A stretch of 64,000 bases of DNA. It comes from Aureimonas flava. GTDB lineage: Bacteria; Pseudomonadota; Alphaproteobacteria; Rhizobiales; Rhizobiaceae. Of the stretch, positions 1 to 9,209 are shown in pieces. Both the position numbers and the translations under genes were made by a program. Location: contig NZ_QYRN01000003.1 in the NCBI RefSeq assembly GCF_003583935.1, positions 124,001 through 188,000 on the forward strand, given 5' to 3'. How positions within the stretch are numbered: the first letter of the stretch is position 1; every line of letters begins with the position of its first letter. The notes beneath the pieces were generated by a model. It saw only the letters and a program-made list of their open reading frames with translations. It made no database searches and was not told where the DNA came from.

Positions 1-761
1 GTGGCGGAGTGGAGATAGGCCGACACCGGCGTCGGCGCCTCCATCGCGTTGGGGAGCCAGACATGGAACGGCATCTGCGCCGACTTTGTGAAGGCGCCGA
101 AGAGGATCAACACCAGCGCGGGCACGAAGACCCCGCTGGTGCGGAAGGCGTCGGGCGCACTCAGAAGCAGGCTGAGGGACGACAGCCCCGTGCCTTCGCG
201 CATCATCAGGAGCCCGGCGAGCAGCGCCAGCCCACCTCCACCCGTCACCACGAGCGCCTGCACCGCGCCGCGCCGCGCCGCCTCGCGCTCGTGGTCGAAG
301 CCGATCAGCAGGAAGCTGGTGATCGAGGTCAGCTCCCAGAAGATGAACAGGGTGATGAGGTCGTCCGCCAGGACGAGGCCGAGCATCGAACCCATGAACA
401 GGAGGATATACGCGTGGAACCGCCCGCGCTTGGAGCCGCGCGGCATGTAGCCGCCCGAATACACGACCACCAGCGCGCCGATGAACAGGATCAGGAAGGC
501 GAAGCCGAAGGAAAGGCCGTCGAGCCGGAACGCGAAGCGCACCCCGAAGGACGGCACCCAGTCGAAGCCGAACAGGATCGGCACGCGCGCCTGCACCTGC
601 GCGCTCTGCTGGAACAGGATCGCCAGCGCGCCCACGGGGAACAGCGCCAGCACCAGCGAGCCGAGCCGGTCCAGGAGAATGATGGAGAGGGGGGCGACGA
701 TGGCTCCAAGGAACGGAAGCGCGAGGGCGAGAAACAGCAATCCGTCCGAAAGGTAGTCCAT
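1..761 (-). CDS. mrpA: Mrp-type Na+/H+ antiporter subunit A, N-terminal part
   Basis: This is the first ~253 residues of a hydrophobic protein read from the minus strand and cut by the left window edge, so no stop codon is visible. It shows repeated membrane segments and the NADH-dehydrogenase-like core of MrpA, including [18 protein letters not shown] near residue 145 and a proton-channel stretch ending [20 protein letters not shown] near residue 235. Mrp complexes exchange Na+ or other monovalent cations for protons in the inner membrane and help alkali and salt tolerance. The remaining mrp subunits should lie to the left of the window. The ATG at 761 is the first in-frame start before the divergent msrB gene. 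Respiratory complex I subunit L is the main alternative, but the local motif fits MrpA better. Confidence 0.85.
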   Translation of the reverse strand, partial: MDYLSDGLLFLALALPFLGAIVAPLSIILLDRLGSLVLALFPVGALAILFQQSAQVQARVPILFGFDWVPSFGVRFAFRLDGLSFGFAFLILFIGALVVVYSGGYMPRGSKRGRFHAYILLFMGSMLGLVLADDLITLFIFWELTSITSFLLIGFDHEREAARRGAVQALVVTGGGGLALLAGLLMMREGTGLSSLSLLLSAPDAFRTSGVFVPALVLILFGAFTKSAQMPFHVWLPNAMEAPTPVSAYLHSA

Positions 762-962
762 CCAGTCCCCGTGATCCCTCGCGCGCTGCGCGGCCGGACG
801 TCTGCCGCTATGCAGCAAAGGCTAACGCGCGACCCCGCTTTTTCAAGGCCGAAACGCCTGCGCGAGGCTGGTTTGCGCGGGTTTCCCGGGCACACGTGCT
901 TGTGACCGCATGTCCGGACTCCTAGCTAGGCTGCATCGAACGATTCCCGACAGGAGGACGCC

Positions 963-1364
963 GTGGCCGATCATCCGAAAGTGCACAAGAGCGATGCGGA
1001 ATGGCGCGAGCAACTGACGCCGGAACAGTATCAGGTGGCGCGCGGGCACGGCACCGAGCGCCCCTTCACGGGGCCGAACTGGGACCAGAAGGCGGACGGC
1101 CTCTACACCTGCGTCTGCTGCGACCGGCCGCTGTTCCGCTCCGAGACCAAGTTCGAGTCCGGCACGGGCTGGCCGAGCTTCTACGAGCCGGTGGAGCGGG
1201 AATCGGTCAAGGAGGTCACCGACCGGACGCACGGCATGGTTCGCACGGAGGTCCGCTGCGCGGACTGCGACGCCCATCTCGGCCACGTCTTCGACGACGG
1301 GCCGCGCCCGACCGGGCTTCGCTACTGCATGAACGGATATGCGTTGAACTTCCAGCGCGATTGA
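963..1364 (+). CDS. msrB: peptide-methionine (R)-S-oxide reductase
   Basis: A 133-residue cytoplasmic MsrB that reduces the R epimer of methionine sulfoxide in proteins. Two CxxC pairs that bind structural zinc are visible (CVCC near residue 50 and CADC near residue 100), and the catalytic cysteine lies in RYCMNGYAL near the C terminus. Length is normal for a single-domain MsrB. The start is GTG, preceded by a strong AGGAGG-like site 6-8 bases upstream. It stands alone, divergent from mrpA and followed by oligopeptidase B on the same strand after a 73-base gap. Its role is repair of oxidised proteins, in line with sodB a few kilobases away. Confidence 0.95.
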   Translation: MADHPKVHKSDAEWREQLTPEQYQVARGHGTERPFTGPNWDQKADGLYTCVCCDRPLFRSETKFESGTGWPSFYEPVERESVKEVTDRTHGMVRTEVRCADCDAHLGHVFDDGPRPTGLRYCMNGYALNFQRD

Positions 1365-1437
1365 GCCACGAGGCTAAGCTGGCGGGGCGCCCGACGCGCC
1401 CCGCTTCCCGCCCCTCGCGGCCCCGATCGGACACGCC

Positions 1438-3555
1438 ATGCCCCCCGTCTTTCGCGACGACCTTCCCCCTCCTCCGCCCGCCGTGCGACGCCCCGTTTCC
1501 GACGAGCGGCACGGGAAGACGCGCACCGACGACTACGCGTGGCTGCGCGCGCCCAACTGGCAGGAAATGTTCAAGGACACGGGGCTCCTGGATCCCGCCA
1601 TCCGATCGCATCTCGATGCCGAGAACACCTATTCGCGTGCGGTCCTGGGCGAGCTGGACGGGCTGAAGGCGGAACTGATCGCGGAGATGCGCGGCCGCAT
1701 CAAGGAGGATGATTCCTCCGTGCCCGCTCCCGACGGTCCCTATGCCTACGGCGTGGCCTTCCGCCACGGCGCGGAGTATCCGCGCTTCGTGCGCCGGCCG
1801 CGCGAGGGCGGCGACGAGACCGTGATGCTGAACGGCGAGGTGGAGGCCGAGGGCTCCGACTACTTCTCGATCGGCGGTGTCGACCACTCGCCCGACCATA
1901 GATGGCTCGCCTGGTCGCGCGACGACAAGGGATCGGAATTCTACGACCTGTCGGTGCGCGATCTCGAGACCGGCGAGGACACGCGGGAACTCGTCGCCGA
2001 CACGAGCGGCGGCGTCGCATGGGACGCCCGCTCGCACGGCTTCTTCTACACGCGCCTCGACGCCAACCACCGCCCGAGCCGCGTCTTCTACCATGCGCTC
2101 GGCACCGACGCCGCGGACGACCTCCTGATCTACGAGGAGACCGACACCGGCTTCTTCATGGGCGTCGGCGGCACGCAGTCGAACAGTTTCGTGGTGATCG
2201 ACATCCACGATCACGAGACTTCGGAAGCCTGGCTGATCCCCGCCGCCAACCCCGCCGCCGAGCCGCGCCTCGTGGCTCGCCGGCGGACCGGCGTCGAGTA
2301 CGACATCGACGAGGGCGATGGCACCCTCTACATCCTGACGAATGCGGATGGGGCGCGCGACTTCAAGATCGTCACCGCGCCGGCCGACATGCCGGGCAAG
2401 GAGAACTGGCGCGATTTCGTGGCCCACGAGGACGGGCGGCTGATCCTGAGCCATCTCGTGCTGAAGCGTCATCTCATCTGGCTGGAGCGGCGGGACGGGC
2501 TGCCCCGCATCGTGGTCAAGCGGCTGGCGGACGGCGCCGAGCACGTGGTGGCCTTCGCGGAGGAGGCCTATTCGCTCGGGCTCGGCGGAACCTACGAGTT
2601 CGACACGACCGAGATCCGCTTCTCCTACTCGTCCATGACGACGCCCAACCAGACCTTCGCCTACGATGTGGAGACGCGCGAGCGCACACTTCTGAAGACG
2701 CAGGAGGTCCCGTCCGGCCACGATCCGGCGGCCTACGTCACGCGCCGCATCCACGCGCCGGCCGCCGATGGCGAGACGGTGCCGATCTCGCTGGTCTACC
2801 GCCGCGACACGCCCCTCGACGGCTCGGCGCCGTGCCTCCTCTACGGCTACGGCTCCTATGGGATGACGATTCCGGCGTCCTTCAACACCAACTGCCTGTC
2901 GCTGGTGGATCGGGGCTTCGTCTACGCCATCGCCCACATCCGTGGCGGCAAGGACAAGGGGTTCCGCTGGTACGAGGCGGGCCGGCGCGAGCACAAGCGC
3001 AACACGTTCACCGACTTCGTCGCGGCCGCCGACCATCTCGTGGCCGAAGGCTTCACCCGGCACGACCGGATCGTCGCGAACGGCGGCTCCGCCGGCGGCA
3101 TGTTGATGGGCGCGATCGCGAATCTGGCGCCGGAGAAGTTCGGCGGCATCGTCGCGGTGGTGCCCTTCGTGGACGTGCTCAACACGATGCTGGACGACAC
3201 GCTTCCGCTGACACCGCCCGAATGGCCCGAATGGGGCAATCCGATCGCCTCGCCGGCCGACTACGCGACGATCGCCGCCTACAGCCCCTACGACAACGTT
3301 CGCGCGCAGGCCTATCCGCCGATCCTCGCCATCGCAGGCCTGACGGACCCGCGCGTCACCTACTGGGAACCGGCCAAATGGGTGGCGCGGCTGCGCGCGG
3401 TGAAGACGGATTCCAACCCCGTCGTTCTCCACACCAACATGGGTGCCGGTCATGGCGGCGCGTCGGGACGCTTCGCCAAGCTGGACGAGGTCGCGATGAT
3501 CCACGCCTTCGCGCTCAAGCTGATGGGGCTGCCCGCGCGACGGCCCGCCGTCTGA
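1438..3555 (+). CDS. ptrB: oligopeptidase B (S9A prolyl oligopeptidase family)
   Basis: A 705-residue serine peptidase with an N-terminal beta-propeller and a C-terminal alpha/beta-hydrolase domain. The nucleophile is in GGSAGG near residue 551. The acid is in GLTDPRV near residue 637 and the histidine in GAGHGG near residue 671, so the triad is complete. Oligopeptidase B cleaves short peptides after Arg or Lys. There is no signal peptide, which fits a cytoplasmic location. The gene converges on the diheme cytochrome gene with a gap of 22 bases. The family call is secure; the trypsin-like specificity is taken from the family and is not proven here. Confidence 0.93.
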   Translation: MPPVFRDDLPPPPPAVRRPVSDERHGKTRTDDYAWLRAPNWQEMFKDTGLLDPAIRSHLDAENTYSRAVLGELDGLKAELIAEMRGRIKEDDSSVPAPDGPYAYGVAFRHGAEYPRFVRRPREGGDETVMLNGEVEAEGSDYFSIGGVDHSPDHRWLAWSRDDKGSEFYDLSVRDLETGEDTRELVADTSGGVAWDARSHGFFYTRLDANHRPSRVFYHALGTDAADDLLIYEETDTGFFMGVGGTQSNSFVVIDIHDHETSEAWLIPAANPAAEPRLVARRRTGVEYDIDEGDGTLYILTNADGARDFKIVTAPADMPGKENWRDFVAHEDGRLILSHLVLKRHLIWLERRDGLPRIVVKRLADGAEHVVAFAEEAYSLGLGGTYEFDTTEIRFSYSSMTTPNQTFAYDVETRERTLLKTQEVPSGHDPAAYVTRRIHAPAADGETVPISLVYRRDTPLDGSAPCLLYGYGSYGMTIPASFNTNCLSLVDRGFVYAIAHIRGGKDKGFRWYEAGRREHKRNTFTDFVAAADHLVAEGFTRHDRIVANGGSAGGMLMGAIANLAPEKFGGIVAVVPFVDVLNTMLDDTLPLTPPEWPEWGNPIASPADYATIAAYSPYDNVRAQAYPPILAIAGLTDPRVTYWEPAKWVARLRAVKTDSNPVVLHTNMGAGHGGASGRFAKLDEVAMIHAFALKLMGLPARRPAV

Positions 3556-3577
3556 CCGCGGCGTGGCGATGGCAGCG

Positions 3578-4510
3578 TCAGTTCCCCTCGCCGTCCGGCG
3601 CCACGGCGGGGATCGCCTTGAGATAGGCGGCGATCGCCTCGCGGTCCTCCGCAGGCAGCCGGGCGAGATTGTTCTGGACGGCCACCATGGAGCCGCCGAC
3701 GCTGTCGAAGTCCGGGGTGAAGCCGGTCTCGAAATAGGTCACGAGGTCGGCCTCCGACCAGTCCGCGACGTCGCCTCCCGGAGTGATGTCGGGGATGCTG
3801 CCCTCACCCTCCGGGGCAGGGCCGCCGGCAAGCCAGCGCGAGCGGTCCAGCCCGCCGAGGCCGCCCAGCGTGCGGGGCGTGTGGCATTCGCCGCAGTGGC
3901 CCGGCCCTTCCACTAGGTACTGTCCTCGCTTCACCGCATCCGTGGCGTCCGCCGGCAGCGCGACCACGGGTGATGGGTCGAGGAAGACCCGCTGCCACAG
4001 GCCGACCCCGCGACGGATGTCGTACGGAAAGCGAAGGTCGTGCGGCGGGGCGACGGCGTCCGAAGCGGGTAGTGTCATCAGATAGGCGTGGAGATCCGCG
4101 ACGTCGCCGGCCGTCATCCGCGCATAGGACGTGTAGGGGAAGGCCGGATACAGCGGCTCGCCGTTCGGCCCGACGCCGCGCTGCATGGCGTTGGCGAAGT
4201 CGGCGAGCGACCAGGCGCCGATGCCCGCCTGCGGATCGGGCGAGATGTTGGGTGCGTGGAACGTGCCGAACTCGGTCACCAGCGGCGCCCCGCCGATGAG
4301 CGCGATGGGCCCGTCGCCGGAGGGCTCGGCGGGCGCGTGGCACGACGCGCAGCCGCCGGCGTGGAACAGGCGTTCGCCCCGCGCCGCGTCGCCACTGCCC
4401 TTGGCGGCGATCGCCTCGGGCGGCAACCGCGAAGGACTCGTCAACGCGTAGGCCGCGCCGGCTGCCAGCACGATCACCCCGAGGGTGATGGCGATCCCAC
4501 GCGCGGCCAT
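3578..4510 (-). CDS. diheme c-type cytochrome
   Basis: A ~310-residue protein with an N-terminal hydrophobic segment that acts as a signal or anchor, followed by two cytochrome c domains with heme sites CASCH (near residue 55) and CGECH (near residue 205). It resembles the diheme cytochrome c subunits that pass electrons from periplasmic dehydrogenases to the respiratory chain. The ATG at 4510 has an AGGTGG site upstream; a GTG at 4519 is an alternative. It follows the cytochrome c-prime-like gene by only a few bases, so the two are probably co-transcribed from around 4975. No dehydrogenase subunit is adjacent, so the electron donor is unknown. Confidence 0.85.
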   Translation of the reverse strand: MAARGIAITLGVIVLAAGAAYALTSPSRLPPEAIAAKGSGDAARGERLFHAGGCASCHAPAEPSGDGPIALIGGAPLVTEFGTFHAPNISPDPQAGIGAWSLADFANAMQRGVGPNGEPLYPAFPYTSYARMTAGDVADLHAYLMTLPASDAVAPPHDLRFPYDIRRGVGLWQRVFLDPSPVVALPADATDAVKRGQYLVEGPGHCGECHTPRTLGGLGGLDRSRWLAGGPAPEGEGSIPDITPGGDVADWSEADLVTYFETGFTPDFDSVGGSMVAVQNNLARLPAEDREAIAAYLKAIPAVAPDGEGN

Positions 4511-4519
4511 CCCCGCCAC

Positions 4520-4975
4520 CTATCTCTGGCGGAATTGCTGGTGGCAGCTCTGGCAGTTGCTGGCGACGCTTGCGAAGGCGGTCTTGAAGGCCTCCACGTC
4601 GGCCGGCGCGGCATCGAGGGCCGCCTGCGTATCGGCGACGAACTTGGCGTTGGCGGCCTCGAACTCGGCCGGCTTCTCCCAGATCGCCGGAGCGGCTTCC
4701 GTCTTGCCGCCCGTCTTGGAATCCTCGGGGAAGAGCGTGCCGAAGGTCTTGGCGTCCGCGTTCAACGTCTGGAGGATCTCGGTCGCCTTTGCGGCCTCGA
4801 ACGGCTCGTCGCCCTTGATCAGCGCGTTGGCCGACCGCGCGGCGCGGGCGTTGTTCTTCATGAGTTGCTGACGCTCGGCGATCACATCCGTGTTCTGTGC
4901 CGTGGCCGGCAGGAGCGGCGCCAACAGCGCCGCTACGGCCAGGAGGCCCGCGAAACCCGACTTCCCGATTCGCAT
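4520..4975 (-). CDS. cytochrome c-prime / c-556 family protein
   Basis: A 151-residue secreted monoheme cytochrome. It has a signal peptide ending around ATAQN (residue 27), a helical body, and a single heme motif CQSCH very close to the C terminus (near residue 143). A C-terminal heme site on a four-helix bundle is typical of cytochrome c-prime and c-556. Such proteins carry electrons in the periplasm or bind NO. Its stop codon is separated from the diheme cytochrome start by 9 bases or fewer, giving a two-gene operon. The predicted mature length of about 125 residues is normal for the family. Confidence 0.88.
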   Translation of the reverse strand: MRIGKSGFAGLLAVAALLAPLLPATAQNTDVIAERQQLMKNNARAARSANALIKGDEPFEAAKATEILQTLNADAKTFGTLFPEDSKTGGKTEAAPAIWEKPAEFEAANAKFVADTQAALDAAPADVEAFKTAFASVASNCQSCHQQFRQR

Positions 4976-5077
4976 GATCGTTTCCCCACGAGAGATTGGA
5001 ACGTCTCCAGGGAGCAGATAGCGAAAATTCCCGCGTGTCCATCCGCCGACGCGTCGCACGGTGCGCGCGAAACGCGG

Positions 5078-5112
5078 AAGGGCCCCGCCGCGAGCGACGC
5101 GGCGGGGCCCTT
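5078..5112 (-). terminator. stem-loop terminator of sodB
   Basis: A perfect 15-base stem (5078-5092 with 5098-5112) around a 5-base loop lies 25 bases beyond the sodB stop codon. It is very GC-rich, with only a short T run, so termination efficiency is inferred. Confidence 0.7.
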
Positions 5113-5136
5113 CGGATGCGGTCGCGAGCTTTCGGC

Positions 5137-5739
5137 TCAGGCGCCGGCAGCCTCGAAGCGCTCCAGCACGTAGTCCCAGTTCACGAGACTGTCGACGAAG
5201 GCCTCGAGATACTTCGGACGGGCGTTGCGGTAGTCGATGTAGTAGGAGTGTTCCCAGACATCGACGCCGAGGATCGGGGTCGCGCCGTGCACCAGCGGGT
5301 TCTCGCCGTTCGGCGTCTTGGCGATCTGGAGCTTGCCGTCCTTCACCGCCAGCCAAGCCCAGCCCGAACCGAACTGCGTCTTGCCGGCCTCGATGAAGTC
5401 GTTGCGGAACTTGTCGTATCCGCCGAGATCGGAATCGATCGCCGTCTGCAGCTTGCCGGGCAGGCTCTTGCCGCCGCCGTTCGGCTTCATCCATTTCCAG
5501 AAGTGGATGTGGTTGTAGTGCTGGCCGGCATTGTTGAAGAGCGGCTGGTTCTTGCCGAAGGACTGCTTCACCACCTCCTCCAGCGAGGCGTCGGCGAGGC
5601 CCGCCTCGGCCGCGAGCTTGTTGCCCATGTCGACATAGGCCTGGTGGTGCTTGTCGTGATGGTATTCCAGCGTCTCCTTGGACATGAAGGGCTGGAGCGC
5701 ATCGTAGGCATAGGGCAGTTCGGGCAGGGTGAAGGCCAT
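5137..5739 (-). CDS. sodB: superoxide dismutase, Fe-type of the Fe/Mn family
   Basis: A 200-residue enzyme that dismutates superoxide to peroxide and oxygen. The four metal ligands are visible: His27, His77 in NHIHFW, Asp160 and His164 in DVWEHSYY. Gln73, in the NNAGQ segment just before His77, is the position that carries the second-sphere glutamine in iron-type enzymes, so iron is the likely metal, although cambialistic use cannot be excluded. No signal peptide is present. The ATG at 5739 is preceded by AAGGAGACGACC, a good binding site. The gene is monocistronic, with its own hairpin terminator. Confidence 0.95.
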   Translation of the reverse strand: MAFTLPELPYAYDALQPFMSKETLEYHHDKHHQAYVDMGNKLAAEAGLADASLEEVVKQSFGKNQPLFNNAGQHYNHIHFWKWMKPNGGGKSLPGKLQTAIDSDLGGYDKFRNDFIEAGKTQFGSGWAWLAVKDGKLQIAKTPNGENPLVHGATPILGVDVWEHSYYIDYRNARPKYLEAFVDSLVNWDYVLERFEAAGA

Positions 5740-6031
5740 CGGTCGTCTCCTTCTTCTCGAGCCCGTCCGGCGCGACTCGATCCGGCCGGCGGGCACTGAA
5801 ACCGGGCCCTTAGCTAGAGCCTGGCGTCCGGTTTGTCAGCCTCGGGCGGCACGAAAGGCGGAGCATCCGCCGAATATCGACGGAGCGCCTCGGGGGCGCG
5901 CGCGCCGTCAGGAGACCTTAAGGCTTGGGAACGAAGATCACGCGAGCGCGTTCACAGCGCATGTGTTGACGCGGTTCGGGCCGAAGCCCCCGGCACAGGG
6001 GGCAGTCCGGGTCGCCAGTTCTGGCTGGATC

Positions 6032-6757
6032 ATGACCGACGATCGAATCTCCCGCGCGCTCTCGCGCCGCTCCCTGCTCCAGGGTCTCGGCCTCGGGGCC
6101 GCCGCCTTCGCCCTGTCCGGTTGCACGATGGACAGCCGCGCTCGCGTGGCGAACCTCACGCCGTTCAACGGCGGCACCGGCCCCGGCGGCATCAACCCCG
6201 AATACCTGACCGCCTACGGGCAGATACAGGACGGCGGCTTCACCATCCCGGCGATCGACCTTCGCCGCATGGACGTGCGCTATCTGCGCCGCCAGGTTTC
6301 CTACGCTGGGCCCGAGGAGCCCGGCACCATCATCATCGATACGCCGACGCGCTACGCCTACCTCATCCAGCCGGGCGGCACCGCCATGCGCTACGGCGTC
6401 GGCATCGGCCGCGACGGCTTCGCCTGGGAAGGTCGCGCGCGCGTCCAGTACAAGCGCGAATGGCCGCGTTGGACCCCGCCGTCCGAGATGATCGCGCGCC
6501 AGCCGGAACTCGAGATGTACCGCGAGGGCATGGAGCCCGGCCTGAAGAACCCGTTGGGCGCGCGCGCGCTCTACCTGTTCCAGAACGGTAAGGACACGCT
6601 GTATCGGCTGCACGGCACGCCGGAATGGTGGACCATCGGCAAGGCGGTGTCGTCCGGCTGCGTGCGCTTCATGAACCACGACATCATCGACCTCTACGAC
6701 CGCGCCAGCGCCGGCGCGACGGTGATCGTCAATCAGGCGGGCGGCGCGACCGTCTGA
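6032..6757 (+). CDS. L,D-transpeptidase (YkuD fold), predicted lipoprotein
   Basis: A 241-residue envelope enzyme. The N terminus carries a twin arginine at 12-13, a hydrophobic stretch and a lipobox ending in Cys31 (LSGC), so it may be Tat-exported and lipidated. The YkuD catalytic block is intact: HGT at His194 and SSGCVRF with catalytic Cys210. These enzymes make 3-3 cross-links in peptidoglycan or attach proteins to it. The ATG at 6032 was chosen because it places the signal correctly; the frame is open further upstream but without a signal. It is divergent from sodB across about 290 bases and converges with kynU. A second L,D-transpeptidase lies at 46863-47369. Confidence 0.9.
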   Translation: MTDDRISRALSRRSLLQGLGLGAAAFALSGCTMDSRARVANLTPFNGGTGPGGINPEYLTAYGQIQDGGFTIPAIDLRRMDVRYLRRQVSYAGPEEPGTIIIDTPTRYAYLIQPGGTAMRYGVGIGRDGFAWEGRARVQYKREWPRWTPPSEMIARQPELEMYREGMEPGLKNPLGARALYLFQNGKDTLYRLHGTPEWWTIGKAVSSGCVRFMNHDIIDLYDRASAGATVIVNQAGGATV

Positions 6758-6779
6758 CCCCGCCTCGATCCGCCGCCCG

Positions 6780-7982
6780 TCAGGTGACCCTGTTGCGGCG
6801 GCGGAAATCCGGGGTGTCCCATCGGCCGGTGCGCAGAATGTCGACGAGCACCGCCGCGCCGCGTCGCACCTCCTCCTCGCCGAGATAGAGCGGCGTGAAA
6901 CCGAAGCGCATGATGTCCGGCGCGCGGTAGTCTCCGATCACGCCCTCGGCGATGAGCGCCTGCATCACCGCATAGCCCTGCGTGTGGCGGAACGAGACCT
7001 GCGACCCGCGCGCCGCAGGGTCGGCGGGCGAGGCCAGTTCCAGGTCCGGCACGCCCGTCCGCACCTCGCGCACGAACAACTCGCCGAGCGCGATCGAGCG
7101 GGCGCGCACCGTGCCCATGTCGATACCGTCCCACACGTCCAGGGCGGCGTCGAGCGCCGCGAGCGCCAGGATCGGCGGCGTGCCGACGCGCATCCGCTCC
7201 ACGCCGGCGGCCGGCCGATAGGCTGGCTCGAAGGCGAAGGGCGCGTCGTGGCCGAACCATCCCGACAAGGCGGGGCGCACGTTGGCTGCCAAGTGCGGCG
7301 CGACGAAGATGAAGGCCGGCGCACCCGGTCCCCCGTTGAGGTACTTGTAGGTGCAGCCGACGGCGAAGTCAGCGCCGGCGCCCGACACATCCACCGGCAG
7401 GGCGCCGGCGGAATGGGCGAGATCCCAGATCGTCAGCGCGCCGGCGGCGTGCGACCGTGCCGTCAGCGCCGCCATGTCGTGGAGCCGCCCGGTGCGATAG
7501 TCGACCTGCGTCAGCATCACGGCGGCGACGCTCTCGTCGATGGCCGCCTCCACCGCCTCCGGTTCCACGACGCGCAGTTCGTGGCCGCGCCCGAGCGAGG
7601 CGATCAGCCCTTCGGCCATGTAGAGGTCGGTCGGGAAGTTGCCCGTATCCGAGAGGATCACGCGTCGGTCCGGCTTGAGGTCCAGGGCGGCGGCAAGCGC
7701 CTGGTAGACCTTGATCGACAGGGTGTCGCCCATGGTCACCGTGCCGGCGGGCGCGCCGATCAGGCGGCCGACGCGGTCGCCCACCCGGCGCGGCAGGTCC
7801 ACCCAGCCCGCGCTGTTCCAGGCGCCGATGAGCGAACGTCCCCATTCGCCCGAGATCACGTCCGCGACGCGTCGCCCGACCGACTTCGGCAGGGCGCCGA
7901 GCGAGTTTCCGTCGAGATAGACGAGGCCGTCCGGCAGGTCGAAGAGCGCGCGCGTCGCGCGGAAGGGATCGGTCTGGGACAT
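6780..7982 (-). CDS. kynU: kynureninase
   Basis: A 400-residue PLP enzyme of fold type I that hydrolyses kynurenine (or 3-hydroxykynurenine) to anthranilate (or hydroxyanthranilate) and alanine. Visible signatures are YLDGNSLG near residue 20, the WDLAHSAG segment that positions PLP, and the Schiff-base lysine Lys213 in CTYKYLNGGPG. The ATG at 7982 gives the usual family length. No tryptophan 2,3-dioxygenase or kynurenine formamidase gene is next to it, so the rest of the kynurenine pathway must be elsewhere or absent. It is followed upstream on the same strand by the DHH phosphoesterase gene, with an 80-base gap. Confidence 0.93.
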   Translation of the reverse strand: MSQTDPFRATRALFDLPDGLVYLDGNSLGALPKSVGRRVADVISGEWGRSLIGAWNSAGWVDLPRRVGDRVGRLIGAPAGTVTMGDTLSIKVYQALAAALDLKPDRRVILSDTGNFPTDLYMAEGLIASLGRGHELRVVEPEAVEAAIDESVAAVMLTQVDYRTGRLHDMAALTARSHAAGALTIWDLAHSAGALPVDVSGAGADFAVGCTYKYLNGGPGAPAFIFVAPHLAANVRPALSGWFGHDAPFAFEPAYRPAAGVERMRVGTPPILALAALDAALDVWDGIDMGTVRARSIALGELFVREVRTGVPDLELASPADPAARGSQVSFRHTQGYAVMQALIAEGVIGDYRAPDIMRFGFTPLYLGEEEVRRGAAVLVDILRTGRWDTPDFRRRNRVT

Positions 7983-8062
7983 GGGCTCCGGGGACGCTCG
8001 GGAACGCCGACGCTCGGATGCGCCGGCCGATGACGCGTTCTGCGCCGGATCGCGACCTGCGT

Positions 8063-9121
8063 TCAAGGGGTGTCCGGCAGCGCCATCTCCGGCCCGTAAC
8101 CGAGTTGCGCGACGAACGCGTTCCAGTCCCGCACCCGCAGCGCCCCGCCGGAGGCCGCACGGTGCCCGTTGCCGTACTGCTCGTCCGCACCCGGCGGGCG
8201 TACCGAGGCGAGAAAAGCCAGGATGTCGCGGTCGGTCGCGGTGCGGGCCGCGAAATGCACCCAGCCGGGGCGATAGCCGGTGTTGGCGGCGATCACGATC
8301 CGGTCCTTGAGACGTCCACGCCAGGCCTGCGCGACGAGCGGGTGGATCTGGCAGGGCGAAGCGAAGCGCACGACGGCGACATCGCCGGCGACCTTCGGCG
8401 CCATCTTGCGCGCGGCATCGAGCGCGGACGCGACCTCGGCCTTGGCCGCGAGAAGCGCATCGGTCTCTGCATGCTCGCCAGACAGGACGGCCTTCGGCCC
8501 GTCCGCCTTGCGCAGGAGCGCGAAGGCCGCCGAGGCATCGCCGCTCGCCGTGCGGCGCGGCGCGTTGACGAGAGAGGTCGCCTTGCGCAGCGCGGTGATG
8601 CCGTATCGCTCCCTCGCCTCCTGCATCTCCGGGAAGCCGGCATCCTCGGCCAGATCGCCGATCAGGCCGATCGCGGCGAGCCACAGGAGATCGTCCGCCG
8701 GACCCAGCGTCCGTGCGCAGCGGTAGGCAAGAAGGCTGGAGGTCGGGACCGGATCGTCGGCGATTCCGCTGATCGTGACGGCACCGGCCGGGCGGCCGGT
8801 CGGCACGTGGTGGTCGATCAGGATTGTCGGGACGTCATCGCGCGGCAGGCGGGCGGCGACGCCGAGATCGGCGATCACGAGGCCGCCGATCGGCCGGCCG
8901 GCCAGTTCCGTGCGGAAGGCGTCGGAATAGGCGTTCTCGCCCTTGCCGACGATGCGCAGCGCCGGTGCGTGGCCCGCTCGCTCCAGCGCCGCCTGCAGGA
9001 TCACGCCGGCCGAGAGACCGTCCGCGTCGTTGTGGCACACCAGGAGCGGATCGGGGCCGAAGCGCCGGACGGCTGCGGCGAAGGCTTCCGGCCGGTCGTA
9101 GTCCGCCTCGTGCCGTGTCAT
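8063..9121 (-). CDS. DHH-family phosphoesterase
   Basis: A ~352-residue protein with the DHH-type motifs of the RecJ/NrnA/PPX1 superfamily. CHNDADGLSAG near residue 28 and LIDHHVP near residue 100 supply metal-binding aspartates and histidines. A glycine-rich DHHA1-type end reads YGNGHRAASGGAL near residue 325. Known members cleave nano-RNA, pAp, cyclic dinucleotides or single-stranded DNA; the substrate here cannot be chosen from sequence. Length is close to NrnA-like enzymes and shorter than RecJ. The start at 9121 has GGAGGG upstream; an in-frame start at 9157 lacks such a site. It is probably not co-transcribed with the MFS gene. Confidence 0.78.
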   Translation of the reverse strand: MTRHEADYDRPEAFAAAVRRFGPDPLLVCHNDADGLSAGVILQAALERAGHAPALRIVGKGENAYSDAFRTELAGRPIGGLVIADLGVAARLPRDDVPTILIDHHVPTGRPAGAVTISGIADDPVPTSSLLAYRCARTLGPADDLLWLAAIGLIGDLAEDAGFPEMQEARERYGITALRKATSLVNAPRRTASGDASAAFALLRKADGPKAVLSGEHAETDALLAAKAEVASALDAARKMAPKVAGDVAVVRFASPCQIHPLVAQAWRGRLKDRIVIAANTGYRPGWVHFAARTATDRDILAFLASVRPPGADEQYGNGHRAASGGALRVRDWNAFVAQLGYGPEMALPDTP

Positions 9122-9209
9122 CCGCCGTTCCCTCCGCCGCGTTGCCTCGACCGACAACGCGGCAACCGGCCGGCGGCTCCGCCAAGACCGCCGACAGCGC
9201 CCTCCCGCG

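Noticed and set aside
9-905. A 298-codon plus-strand frame at the left edge
   Set aside because: It is the complement of the mrpA start; the predicted protein is Glu/Arg/Gln-rich and has no recognisable domain.
1216-3504. A 762-codon minus-strand frame antisense to oligopeptidase B
   Set aside because: It is an artefact of high GC and third-position bias; its composition is Arg/His/Val-rich without any motif, and it overlaps a gene with a complete catalytic triad.
5857-5871. A GGCGGA-GCA-TCCGCC hairpin between sodB and the L,D-transpeptidase gene
   Set aside because: It is short, has no T run and lies in a divergent promoter gap, so no function can be supported.
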